Positions 1 to 7,221 of a DNA stretch of 64,000 nucleotides are shown here, one piece after another (position 1 is the first letter of the stretch; each line of letters starts with the position of its first letter). This stretch comes from Actinomycetes bacterium (GTDB lineage: Bacteria > Actinomycetota > Acidimicrobiia > Acidimicrobiales > Acidimicrobilacustridaceae), in NCBI GenBank assembly GCA_029782025.1, contig JAKOVR010000209.1, positions 60,271 to 124,270 of the forward strand, in the 5' to 3' direction. A program made the position numbers and the translations under genes. The notes under the pieces were generated by a model, which ran no database searches, had not been told where the DNA came from, and saw only the letters and a program-made list of their open reading frames with translations.

Positions 1-467
1 CCGCCGATGCCGTGCGGTACGCCTCCACCCTCGAGGAGATGGTCACGAGCGCCGACGTCGTCGCCGAAGCCCGCATCGTGGGTGACGCCGGCGCCGCAAC
101 CGAAGCCAGCCAACCGATGGAGGTCGAGGTGGTGACGCGCTACCGGGGCACCATCGGTGCCCGCCTGACGGTCCAGCGGTACCAGACCCACTACTCCGTG
201 ACCGGGACACCCGGCACCTTCATCGGTTCGTGGAACGGCGAGCCCTGGTACTGCCCCGGCCAGATCTACATGCTGTTCCTCCAGCGGGATGCGGACGGCG
301 GCTACCACGCCCTGCCCCGCGTCGGTGCCATCCCGATCGAGCCCCACCTCGACGCCGCCACGGCCGGCACGGCGCAGGCTCCGCAACCCTTCGCGTCGCT
401 TGCCACCCTCGACGCCGACACCCTGCGGGCGAGCGTCCGAGCGGCGGCGGACCGGGCCGGCGGCTGA
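1..467 (+). CDS. Unknown protein, C-terminal part (5' end outside window)
   Basis: The reading frame is open to the left window edge, so this is the last ~155 codons of a longer gene; the GTG at 12 is only an internal candidate start. The visible part begins with a segment of the type 'ADVVAEARIVG', followed by 'YRGTIGARLTVQRY' and a Trp/Tyr-rich stretch (GSWNGEPWYCPGQ), which reads as a beta-rich domain. The tail is Ala-rich and helical. Proteins with an 'ADvV..g.V' strand followed by a short conserved Gly-rich beta segment are often secreted, but the signal region is missing here. I do not recognise the family. It ends 24 nt before the stop of the convergent phosphatase-superfamily gene. 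Confidence 0.6.
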   Translation, partial: ADAVRYASTLEEMVTSADVVAEARIVGDAGAATEASQPMEVEVVTRYRGTIGARLTVQRYQTHYSVTGTPGTFIGSWNGEPWYCPGQIYMLFLQRDADGGYHALPRVGAIPIEPHLDAATAGTAQAPQPFASLATLDADTLRASVRAAADRAGG

Positions 468-491
468 ACCGCCAGGGGCGGCCGAACCGCG

Positions 492-1643
492 TCAGGCGGT
501 GAGGCGGGCCATCAGCTCGTGGCCCGGCACGGCGGGGAGCCCGGCCACGCCCGGCTCGGTATAGGGGCGGGGATCGGGATCGATCCCGTCGCCCACCAGG
601 AGGTAGGGCACGGGGTCGGGGGTGTGGGTCTTCAGCCGCAACGGGGTGGCATGGTCCGGGAGGAGCAGGAGCCGCCACGGGCCCATGGCATCGAGGCCCG
701 CCACGAGGTCGGCGAGGATCAGCGAGTCCCACCGTTCGAGCGACCGCACCTTCTCCTCGGCGTTGCCGGCGTGCCCGGCCTCGTCGGTGGCCTCGACGTG
801 GATGATGAACAGGTCGGACCCGTCGGCCAGGGCGGCCAGGGCGGCGTCGCGCTGGGCGGCGTAGTCGGTGTCGAACCCGGCGCTCATGCCCGCCACGTCG
901 ACCCGGTCGATGTCGGTCAGGACGCCGAGGCCCCGCACCAGGTCGACGGCGGAGCACAGGGCGGCGTCGAGGCCGTAGGTGGACCGGAAGCTCGGCATCT
1001 GGGGCTGGAACCCCTGGCCCCACAGCCAGATCTGGTTGGCGTCGAGATCGAACCGTGACAGCACCGCCCGCGACGCATCCATGAGGGCCTGGACCTTCGG
1101 CGCCGCCGACCCGGCCGGCCACACCGCCGGCTTGTCGGTCAGGTCGTGGGGCGGGGTGCAGTCGGCGTCGGCCCAGTCGGCCGGGGCCACCACGATGTGG
1201 CGGTACTCCACGCCGGGATGGAACGACACCTCGCCGCCGAGCTCGGCCTGGAGCGCCTCGAGGACGGGGACGGCGGCCTCGGTGGTGGGGTGCCCGCCGG
1301 CGAAGTCGACCATCGTGCCGTCGTCGCCGACGGTGACGAGGTTGCACCGGTAGGCCAGCTCGTCGGGCCCGAGCTTGAGGCCGAGGGCGGCGGCTTCGAT
1401 CGGCGCCCGGCCGGTGTGGTAGCGGGCGGGGTCGTACCCGAAGATCGACATGTTGCCCACGTCGCTTCCCGGCGGGAGCCCCTCGGGGATGACGGCGGCC
1501 CGGCCCACCTGGCCCCGAGCGGCGAGACCGGCCAACACCGGCATGGCCGCCACCTCGAGCGGTGTGCGGCCGCCGAGGGCCTCGACCGGCTCGTCGGCGC
1601 ACCCGTCGGGGACGCAGACCACGTACTTCATCCCGCTGCTCAT
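492..1643 (-). CDS. ApgM-like alkaline-phosphatase-superfamily enzyme; proposed homoserine kinase
   Basis: 383 residues resembling archaeal-type cofactor-independent phosphoglycerate mutase. Seen: metal site 'PDGCADEP' near the N terminus, nucleophile region 'SDVGNMSIFGYDP', and metal ligands in 'HVEATDEAGHAG' and 'LPDHATP'. A bacterial subgroup of this family has been proposed as a non-orthologous homoserine kinase because it sits beside hom and thrC where a GHMP-type thrB is absent. Exactly that context occurs here: it is the third gene of a leftward operon, 48 nt after thrC. The inferred reaction is ATP-dependent phosphorylation of homoserine, feeding ThrC. The start could be the ATG at 1643 or the second ATG at 1631, which precedes the conserved 'KYVVCVPDG'. 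Glycolytic phosphoglycerate mutase activity remains the alternative. Confidence 0.85.
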   Translation of the reverse strand: MSSGMKYVVCVPDGCADEPVEALGGRTPLEVAAMPVLAGLAARGQVGRAAVIPEGLPPGSDVGNMSIFGYDPARYHTGRAPIEAAALGLKLGPDELAYRCNLVTVGDDGTMVDFAGGHPTTEAAVPVLEALQAELGGEVSFHPGVEYRHIVVAPADWADADCTPPHDLTDKPAVWPAGSAAPKVQALMDASRAVLSRFDLDANQIWLWGQGFQPQMPSFRSTYGLDAALCSAVDLVRGLGVLTDIDRVDVAGMSAGFDTDYAAQRDAALAALADGSDLFIIHVEATDEAGHAGNAEEKVRSLERWDSLILADLVAGLDAMGPWRLLLLPDHATPLRLKTHTPDPVPYLLVGDGIDPDPRPYTEPGVAGLPAVPGHELMARLTA

Positions 1644-1691
1644 CGGGCCATCATGCCAGCCGGCGGCGCCGGTCCCACAGGCCGGCCGCCG

Positions 1692-3095
1692 TCACGGGCG
1701 CAGGAGACCGTCGATGTGGTTGCGCACGGCGTCGAGCGAGTTGGGCAGCACGTCGTAGCGCTCCTCCCGCTCGAGCAGGTCGGCGAGCCGGGCCGGGAGC
1801 GGCGGGCGGATGCCGGTGGCGGCCTCCACCGCGTCGGGGAACTTGGCCGGATGGGCCGTGGCCAGGCTCACCATCGGCACCGACGGATCCCGCCGGCATC
1901 GCTCGGCTGCACCGACGCCCACGGCCGAGTGGGGATCGAGCAGGACGCCGGCCCGCCGGTGGAACGCCTTGATGATGGCGACGGTCTCCTCGTCGTCGAC
2001 CCGGGCGCCGGCCCACTGCTCGTGGAGCACGGCGAGGTGCTCCGGGTCGACGCTCATCACGCCGTCGGAGCGGAAGGCGAGCATCAGCTCGCTGACGCGG
2101 TCGGCGTCCCGCCCGTAGAGCTCGAACAGCAGGCGCTCGAAGTTGCTCGACACCTGGATGTCCATGCTCGGGCTGAGGGTGGGCTCGACGCCCTCCTGGA
2201 CCATCGTGCCGCTCTCGAGGAACCGGGTGAGGATGTCGTTGCGGTTCGATCCGATCACGAACTGGCTGATCGGGACCCCCATCCGCTGCGCCCCGTAGCC
2301 GGCGAACACGTTGCCGAAGTTGCCGGTGGGCACGCTGAACGCCACCGGGGTACCGGCCCCGGCGCCGAGGCGGGCGGCCGCCACCGCGTAGTAGACGATC
2401 TGGGCCATCACCCGGGCCCAGTTGATGGAGTTCACGGCCGAGAGCCGGACCCGGTCGCGGAAGGGCTCGTCGGCGAAGAGGGCCTTCACCAGGTCCTGGC
2501 AGTCGTCGAAGGTGCCCTCGACGGCGAGGTTGTGCACGTTGCCCGACAGGACCGTGGTCATCTGGCGCCGCTGCACCTCGCTCACCCGCCCGTGGGGGTG
2601 GAGGATGAAGATCTCGATGGCGGCGCGGTCGCGACAGGCCTCGATGGCGGCCGAGCCCGTGTCGCCGGAGGTGGCGCCGACGATGGTCACCTTCTCCCCC
2701 CGGCGGCTGAGCTCGTGGTCGAAGAGCCGGCCCACGAGCTGGAGGGCGACGTCCTTGAAGGCGAGGGTGGGCCCGTGGAACAGCTCGAGCAGCGACAGCC
2801 CGCCGCCGAGGTCGCGCAGCGGCGTGACGTCGGGGTGGTCGAAGGTGGCGTAGGCATCGGCCACCATCGCCGCGAAGTCGGCCTCGTCGATGCTCCCGGC
2901 GACGAACGGCCACATCACCTCGGTGGCGATCTCGGCGTAGGGCATCGTGGCGTAGCGGGCCAGCGCCCCCGGCGCCAGGGTGGGCCAGGCGTCGGGCACG
3001 TACAGCCCGCCGTCGCGGGCCAGCCCGGCGAGGAGCACGTCGGCGAAGTCGAGCACGGGGGCCGCCCCGCGGGTGCTGACGTAGTGGACGGCCAT
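1692..3095 (-). CDS. thrC: Threonine synthase
   Basis: 467 residues; converts O-phosphohomoserine to threonine with pyridoxal phosphate. The N-terminal domain 'YVSTRG...GLARDGGLYVP' is that of the longer, E. coli/yeast-type class, and the PLP lysine lies in 'HGPTLAFKD' (K114). A glycine-rich phosphate loop follows (GATSGDTGSA). It starts 20 nt after the stop of hom and is followed 48 nt later by the putative homoserine kinase, so the operon covers the last three steps from aspartate semialdehyde to threonine. No internal promoter was seen. Confidence 0.96.
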   Translation of the reverse strand: MAVHYVSTRGAAPVLDFADVLLAGLARDGGLYVPDAWPTLAPGALARYATMPYAEIATEVMWPFVAGSIDEADFAAMVADAYATFDHPDVTPLRDLGGGLSLLELFHGPTLAFKDVALQLVGRLFDHELSRRGEKVTIVGATSGDTGSAAIEACRDRAAIEIFILHPHGRVSEVQRRQMTTVLSGNVHNLAVEGTFDDCQDLVKALFADEPFRDRVRLSAVNSINWARVMAQIVYYAVAAARLGAGAGTPVAFSVPTGNFGNVFAGYGAQRMGVPISQFVIGSNRNDILTRFLESGTMVQEGVEPTLSPSMDIQVSSNFERLLFELYGRDADRVSELMLAFRSDGVMSVDPEHLAVLHEQWAGARVDDEETVAIIKAFHRRAGVLLDPHSAVGVGAAERCRRDPSVPMVSLATAHPAKFPDAVEAATGIRPPLPARLADLLEREERYDVLPNSLDAVRNHIDGLLRP

Positions 3096-3115
3096 GGGGA
3101 GGTCTCCCGGGTGGA

Positions 3116-4417
3116 TCAGAGGTCGTCGAGGACGCGCAGCACGCTGCCGATGTCGCGCACGACGTCGAGGTCGCCGAGCTCGGCCAGCGTGGCGCGCACG
3201 TTGGCTTCGACGGCGCTGTGGGTGATGAACACGAGGTCGGCCCGCTCCGCCCGGCCCGTCTGCTCGACCGAGCTGATCGACACGCCGTGGCGCCCGAACA
3301 CGCCGGCCACCGCGGCGAGCACGCCGGGCCGGTCGGCCACCTCGAGGCAGATGTAGAAGGGCGAGGAGAGCTGGTCGAGCGGCCGCAACCGGGCCGGCCG
3401 CAGCTCGCCGATCGACCCGTGGGTGTGGTGCTGGCGGTTGACGGCGGCGTCGATCAGGTCGCCGAGGACGGCGCTGGCCGTGGGCCCGCCGCCGGCGCCC
3501 CGGCCGTAGAACATGAGGTCACCGACGGCCTCGCCCTCCACGAAGACGGCGTTGAAGCTCTCGCGCACGGCGGCGAGGGGGTGGGTGGCGGGCACGAAGG
3601 CGGGGTGGACCCGGGCCGAGATGTCGTGCCCGCCGTCGGCCGCGGGGAGGAGCTCGGCCACGGCCAGCAGCTTCACCACGTAGCCCTTGCGCGCCGCGTA
3701 GGCGATGTCGGCGGCGGTGATGCGGGAGATGCCCTCGCGGTGGACGTCGGCCGCTGTGACCTGGGCCCCGAAGGCGATGCTGGCCAGGATGGCGCACTTG
3801 CTGCCGGCGTCGTGGCCCTCGACGTCGGCGGTGGGATCGGCCTCGGCGTAGCCCAGGGCCTGGGCCTCGGCCAGCGCGTCGGCGTAGGCGGCGCCCGCCT
3901 CGGCCATGCGGGTGAGGATGTAGTTGGTGGTGCCGTTGACGATCCCCATCACTCGGGTGATCGGCTCGCCCCGCAGCGATTCCCGCAGCGGTCGCACCAG
4001 GGGGATGCCGCCGGCCACGGCGGCCTCGAAGAGCAGGTCGACCTGAGCGGCGTCGGCGGCCGAGAACACCTCGGCGCCCGCGGTGGCGAGCAGCTCCTTG
4101 TTGGCCGTGACGACCGGCTTGCCGGCGGCGAGGGCGGCGAGCACGAGGTCCCGGGCCGGGTCGACCCCGCCCATCACCTCGACCACCACGTCGACGTCGG
4201 GATCGGTGACCACGGCCGCAGCGTCGGTGGTGAACACCGACGGATCGAGGTCGACGTCCCGGACCCGGCCGAGGTCGCGGACGGCGACGCGGGTGATGCG
4301 CAGGTCCACGCCGGCGCGGGCGGCGATCGTGTCGCGCTGCTCGCCGACGAGGGCCGCCAGCGCCGCGCCGACGGTGCCGCAGCCGAGCAGTCCGATGCGC
4401 ACGACGGGAGTGGTCAC
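3116..4417 (-). CDS. hom: Homoserine dehydrogenase with ACT domain
   Basis: 433 residues from a GTG start at 4417. It reduces aspartate semialdehyde to homoserine. Seen in order: Rossmann motif 'GLLGCGTVG' near the N terminus, the substrate/catalytic segment 'DVEGHDAGSKCAIL', and a C-terminal ACT domain ('FYICLEVADRPGVLAAVAGVFG') that in this family binds threonine for feedback inhibition. A longer reading frame reaches 4507, but the GTG is preferred because it lies directly before the Rossmann strand and a TAACGT hexamer sits 8 nt upstream, fitting leaderless transcription. First gene of the hom-thrC-kinase operon, divergent from the first WXG100 gene. Confidence 0.95.
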   Translation of the reverse strand: MTTPVVRIGLLGCGTVGAALAALVGEQRDTIAARAGVDLRITRVAVRDLGRVRDVDLDPSVFTTDAAAVVTDPDVDVVVEVMGGVDPARDLVLAALAAGKPVVTANKELLATAGAEVFSAADAAQVDLLFEAAVAGGIPLVRPLRESLRGEPITRVMGIVNGTTNYILTRMAEAGAAYADALAEAQALGYAEADPTADVEGHDAGSKCAILASIAFGAQVTAADVHREGISRITAADIAYAARKGYVVKLLAVAELLPAADGGHDISARVHPAFVPATHPLAAVRESFNAVFVEGEAVGDLMFYGRGAGGGPTASAVLGDLIDAAVNRQHHTHGSIGELRPARLRPLDQLSSPFYICLEVADRPGVLAAVAGVFGRHGVSISSVEQTGRAERADLVFITHSAVEANVRATLAELGDLDVVRDIGSVLRVLDDL

Positions 4418-4425
4418 GGCGGGCG

Positions 4426-4431
4426 ACGTTA
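4426..4431 (-). promoter_or_regulatory. -10 element of hom operon
   Basis: TAACGT (read on the minus strand) ends 8 nt before the GTG of hom. A TAnnnT box at this distance places the transcript start at or next to the start codon. Confidence 0.5.
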
Positions 4432-4489
4432 GTGGGCGCGGGGGCGGCACCCCACCGGGTAACCGGGCGCCGTCGCTCTGGCCCCTTTC

Positions 4490-4515
4490 CCTTTCCGTGG
4501 TTCTCATGTCATCCT
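4490..4515 (+). promoter_or_regulatory. T7SS-associated promoter motif, copy 1
   Basis: A pyrimidine-rich 21-mer at 4490-4510 contains GTTCTCAT and matches the element at 6689-6709 at 16 of 21 positions. It runs into CATCCT (4510-4515), 6 nt before the GTG of the first WXG100 gene, a likely -10 of a leaderless promoter. Both occurrences flank type VII secretion genes, so it may be a shared regulator site. Confidence 0.35.
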
Positions 4516-4521
4516 GTGCCG

Positions 4522-4902
4522 GTGACCGAGCCCCGACCGGACCACCCCCGCCCCGACCTCGCCGCCCTCGCCCTCGCCCACGCCCGGCACGACGAGGAGC
4601 AGCGCCTGCTCCACGAGGCGCGGGAGCTGCGCCGCGTGCGGGTGGCGCTCACCGATTGCGCCAACCGGGTGCGGGGGCCGCTGCTCGACATCCGGTCCGC
4701 CGACGGGCCCGAGGTGTGGTCGGGACGCCGGGCCGACCGGGTCCGCCTCGCCCTCGACGAGCTCGACGCGGCGCTGGTGGGTTCGCCATCGGTGCGCACC
4801 GCGCTCGAGGACGTCGACCGCACGCTGGCCCTGCGGATCGAGGCCGTCGAGGCCGCGGCCCGGGAGGCGGGGCGGCAGGCCCGCGCCGCGCTGGCCGGGT
4901 GA
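4522..4902 (+). CDS. WXG100-like small helical protein (WSG motif)
   Basis: 126 residues from a GTG at 4522 (an upstream ATG at 4432 would overlap the hom promoter). It has two long charged helices separated by a turn carrying W66-S67-G68, the WXG signature of ESAT-6-like proteins. The turn and following helix (WSGRRADRVR) match the second WXG protein of this locus (WQGRVADRFR at 50-59), so the two are paralogues and could pair as a helical hairpin dimer. A Pro-rich N terminus precedes helix 1. No signal peptide is present, as expected for a T7SS substrate or structural partner. It converges with the large gene ending at 4920. Family assignment rests on motif and context. Confidence 0.75.
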   Translation: MTEPRPDHPRPDLAALALAHARHDEEQRLLHEARELRRVRVALTDCANRVRGPLLDIRSADGPEVWSGRRADRVRLALDELDAALVGSPSVRTALEDVDRTLALRIEAVEAAAREAGRQARAALAG

Positions 4903-4919
4903 GGCCCACCGTGTGACGG

Positions 4920-6653
4920 TCATCGGCGCAGCGGCGGGTTGGGGCGACGGGCGGCGTCGAGCGCGCCGTTGCCGAGGGCGGCGAGCCCGGCGCCGAGGGC
5001 GCTGCCCGGGGGCAGGTCCCCTTCCTTCGCGGCCACCGCGTCGGGCGGGAGCTCGGCGTAGGGCCGCCCGCCGACGCGGCGGAGGTACACCGCCTTGAGC
5101 TCGTCGACGTGGTGGCTGAAGTCGTGCAGCGCGTCGTTGCCGGCGGCCGCGGCGTGCTCGCCGGGCGGGGCGATGCGGTCGACGGCGAGCGTCCCGCTGA
5201 TGGGGAGGACCACCGCGGCGACGTTCGACACCGCCTTGAACGGCGCGGTCAGCCCCGACAGCGCCATCGACACGCGGGCCCTCGCCGCCGCGTCGGCCCG
5301 GTCCCGCTCGACCGCGCCCTGCACCGCCCCGGCCGCCATGCCCGCCCCGGCGTGGCCCCAGATCCCGCCGATCTCGTCGAGCGCCGCCAGCTCGAGGCCG
5401 GGCCGGCCGAGCTGCCCGGCCCAGTCGATCTCGATGGCGGCCCACCGCAGGCCCAGCGTGCGCAGCTCGGCCAGCGCCGTGTCGTCGAGGGCGACGAGCC
5501 GGAAGACCCGCCGTGACGCGTCGGGGTCGAGCGGCGCCACGAGCGCCGGGACGCTGGCCGGACGGCCCGGCGGGTGTGGCGGGCCGAGCGACCCCAGGTA
5601 GGGCGCCACCGCCCGGCCGAGGCCGGCGTGCACCGCCGGGGCCAGCGGGGGCACGTCCTCGGCGCCGAGCCACGAGAGCACGCGGGCCGCCGCGGTCGGG
5701 CCGCCGGGCACCCCGGGATCGGTGCCGGCGAGGAGGAGGTCGCGGGCGGACCGTCCCCCGTCGCCGGGCCCGGCGGCGGCCGAGAACAGGTCGGCGGGAT
5801 CGGCCCGGGTGAGCACGGCGGCGGCGTCCTCCGGGTGGGCAGCGAGCTGGGAGAGCAGGGCGGTGCGGGTGTCGACGAGGGCCCCCGAGGGCGCTGGCCA
5901 GGAGAAGGCCAGCGGATCGGTCCCGGCCCGGACCGCCGCGCCTGCGGGCAGGGCCCACCCCAACGCGGCCGAGGCCAGGAACCCGCCGCCCCATGCGATC
6001 CCGGGTGGGACGAAGAGCAGGCCGAGGTCGACGCCGGCGCGGCCGCCGGCCGCCGCCGCCGCGTCGGCGAGGTCGGCGAAGGTGAGCCGGAGATCGCCGG
6101 CGGCCGACGCGGTGGCCAGGGCCTGGAGGGCGCCGGCGCTGGCCGCGCCGGCGCGGCGGGCAGCGAGGTCACCGGGGCCGGCGCCGAGGGCGACGCGGTA
6201 GGTGGCGAGCAGGTCGACGACGGCAACGGCGTCGAGCCGGGCGGCGAAGGCGCTCGCGAAACGGGGGTCGCAGCCGTAGGTGCGGGTGCGGGCGAGGAAG
6301 CCCTCGACGTCGCCCTGCTCGAACGCGGCGAAGGCCGCGTCGGCCTCCGCCCCGGCCGTGGCGTCGTCGAGCCCCGGCACGGTGAAGGGGCCGTGGAGGG
6401 GGACGAGGCCGAGGGCACCGAGGGGGGCCCCGGCCTCCAGCGCCTCGACCTCGGCCACCACGGCCCGGACGTGGGCGGCCAGCGCGCCGGCTTCGGTGGC
6501 CACTGCGGCCACCACGGTCGCGGCGGTGGCCGGAGCCTCGGCCCGCCCGAGCAGGTGGGCCAGGTCGGCGGCGAGGTGGCGCCACTCGTCGCCGGCGGCG
6601 GCGAGGCGGCGGGCCAGGTGCGTGGCCCGCTGGGGGTGGATGGCGACGTCCAC
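4920..6653 (-). CDS. Large Ala-rich helical protein; putative type VII secretion substrate
   Basis: 577 residues from a GTG at 6653 with a good GGAGGA ribosome site at 6661-6666 (7 nt spacing). The first ~80 residues form a charged helical pair ('HPQRATHLARRLAAAGDEWRHLAADL...') like the WXG/LXG N-terminal region of T7SS effectors. The rest is a long, mostly helical Ala-rich region with a hydrophobic Gly/Trp segment (PPGIAWGGGFLASAALGWALPAG), and a C-terminal helical part with conserved-looking 'IEIDWAGQLG' and 'ISGTLAVDRIAPP'. No signal peptide and no toxin domain was recognised. It is convergent with the first WXG gene and divergent from the second. It is best read as a candidate secreted or membrane-associated T7SS component. 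Confidence 0.7.
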   Translation of the reverse strand: MDVAIHPQRATHLARRLAAAGDEWRHLAADLAHLLGRAEAPATAATVVAAVATEAGALAAHVRAVVAEVEALEAGAPLGALGLVPLHGPFTVPGLDDATAGAEADAAFAAFEQGDVEGFLARTRTYGCDPRFASAFAARLDAVAVVDLLATYRVALGAGPGDLAARRAGAASAGALQALATASAAGDLRLTFADLADAAAAAGGRAGVDLGLLFVPPGIAWGGGFLASAALGWALPAGAAVRAGTDPLAFSWPAPSGALVDTRTALLSQLAAHPEDAAAVLTRADPADLFSAAAGPGDGGRSARDLLLAGTDPGVPGGPTAAARVLSWLGAEDVPPLAPAVHAGLGRAVAPYLGSLGPPHPPGRPASVPALVAPLDPDASRRVFRLVALDDTALAELRTLGLRWAAIEIDWAGQLGRPGLELAALDEIGGIWGHAGAGMAAGAVQGAVERDRADAAARARVSMALSGLTAPFKAVSNVAAVVLPISGTLAVDRIAPPGEHAAAAGNDALHDFSHHVDELKAVYLRRVGGRPYAELPPDAVAAKEGDLPPGSALGAGLAALGNGALDAARRPNPPLRR

Positions 6654-6688
6654 GGGTGGGTCCTCCGTCTCTCGCGGTGATCTCTGCA

Positions 6689-6728
6689 CCTTTTCATAGT
6701 TCTCATTGCTTTTCCATATTTCTCGATA
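6689..6728. promoter_or_regulatory. AT-rich divergent promoter region with tandem motif
   Basis: Unusually AT-rich stretch between the divergent large gene (start 6653) and the WXG100 gene (start 6778). Two adjacent copies of a CTTTTC-AT-TTCTC pattern lie at about 6690-6706 and 6709-6725. The first matches the element at 4490-4510. Likely carries promoters for both genes and a regulator site. Confidence 0.35.
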
Positions 6729-6777
6729 TAGGTTGCGCCATGCCGAACCGAACCACCGAGTCCCCGAAGGAGATCCG

Positions 6778-7080
6778 ATGACCCTCACCGACACCGTCGG
6801 CGTGAACCTCGCCCAGATGGTCGAGCTGCAGCGATCGCTCGAGCGCAAGGCCGCCGAGGTCGAGCAGCTCCTCGCCGAGCTCGGCGCCCTCGTGGGCAGC
6901 GGCGGGGCCGCCGGCGCCGTCCATTGGCAGGGTCGGGTGGCCGACCGCTTCCGGCAGGAGTGGGACGGCGTCTTCGCCCGCCACCTGCGCCAGCTGGCCG
7001 AGTCCCTCCACCAGCAGGCCCGCTTCGTCGACGACAACCGGCGGCGGTCCAACCTCGCCCTCAACGGCGTCGACGCCTGA
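6778..7080 (+). CDS. WXG100 family protein (ESAT-6-like)
   Basis: Exactly 100 residues, the standard size of the family. The start ATG at 6778 has a strong AAGGAG ribosome site at 6767-6772 (5 nt spacing), which rules out the in-frame ATG at 6706. Helix 1 (residues ~8-38) and helix 2 (~53-90) are separated by the turn H49-W50-Q51-G52, the WXG signature. WXG100 proteins are secreted as folded helical dimers through the EccC/EssC channel. It is followed by a 13-bp hairpin and then by the EssC-like ATPase gene, which suggests that the hairpin sets the excess of this small protein over the ATPase. Confidence 0.9.
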   Translation: MTLTDTVGVNLAQMVELQRSLERKAAEVEQLLAELGALVGSGGAAGAVHWQGRVADRFRQEWDGVFARHLRQLAESLHQQARFVDDNRRRSNLALNGVDA

Positions 7081-7130
7081 GCTCCCGTCGCCCGCCGCCG
7101 CCACCCCCTCCCCCTGGCAGCGGCGACCGC

Positions 7131-7183
7131 GGGTGGGTCGCGTGCCCTGTGCGCCTCCCTCGCGGGGCACGCGACCCCCACCC
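7131..7183 (+). terminator. Strong hairpin between WXG100 and EssC-like genes
   Basis: A perfect 13-bp inverted repeat (7135-7147 with 7165-7177) encloses a 17-nt loop. After a 2-nt bulge four more pairs can form (7131-7134 with 7180-7183). No T-run follows, but the sequence downstream is pyrimidine-rich. It probably acts as an attenuator or 3'-end stabiliser of the WXG100 message. Confidence 0.6.
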
Positions 7184-7221
7184 CGCCCGGCCGACCTCCT
7201 CCCCTCTCTCCTCCCCCACCC

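Noticed and set aside
492..1643. Plain glycolytic phosphoglycerate mutase
   Set aside because: Not excluded biochemically, but the operon with hom and thrC favours the homoserine kinase subgroup.
1146..3356. 736-codon plus-strand ORF over the threonine genes
   Set aside because: It is the antisense shadow of the phosphatase-superfamily gene and thrC; composition is Gly/His/Val/Asp-rich as typical of GC-rich antisense frames, with no motif.
4418..4507. 30-codon N-terminal extension of homoserine dehydrogenase
   Set aside because: Low-complexity Pro/Arg stretch upstream of the Rossmann strand, and the -10 box lies inside it.
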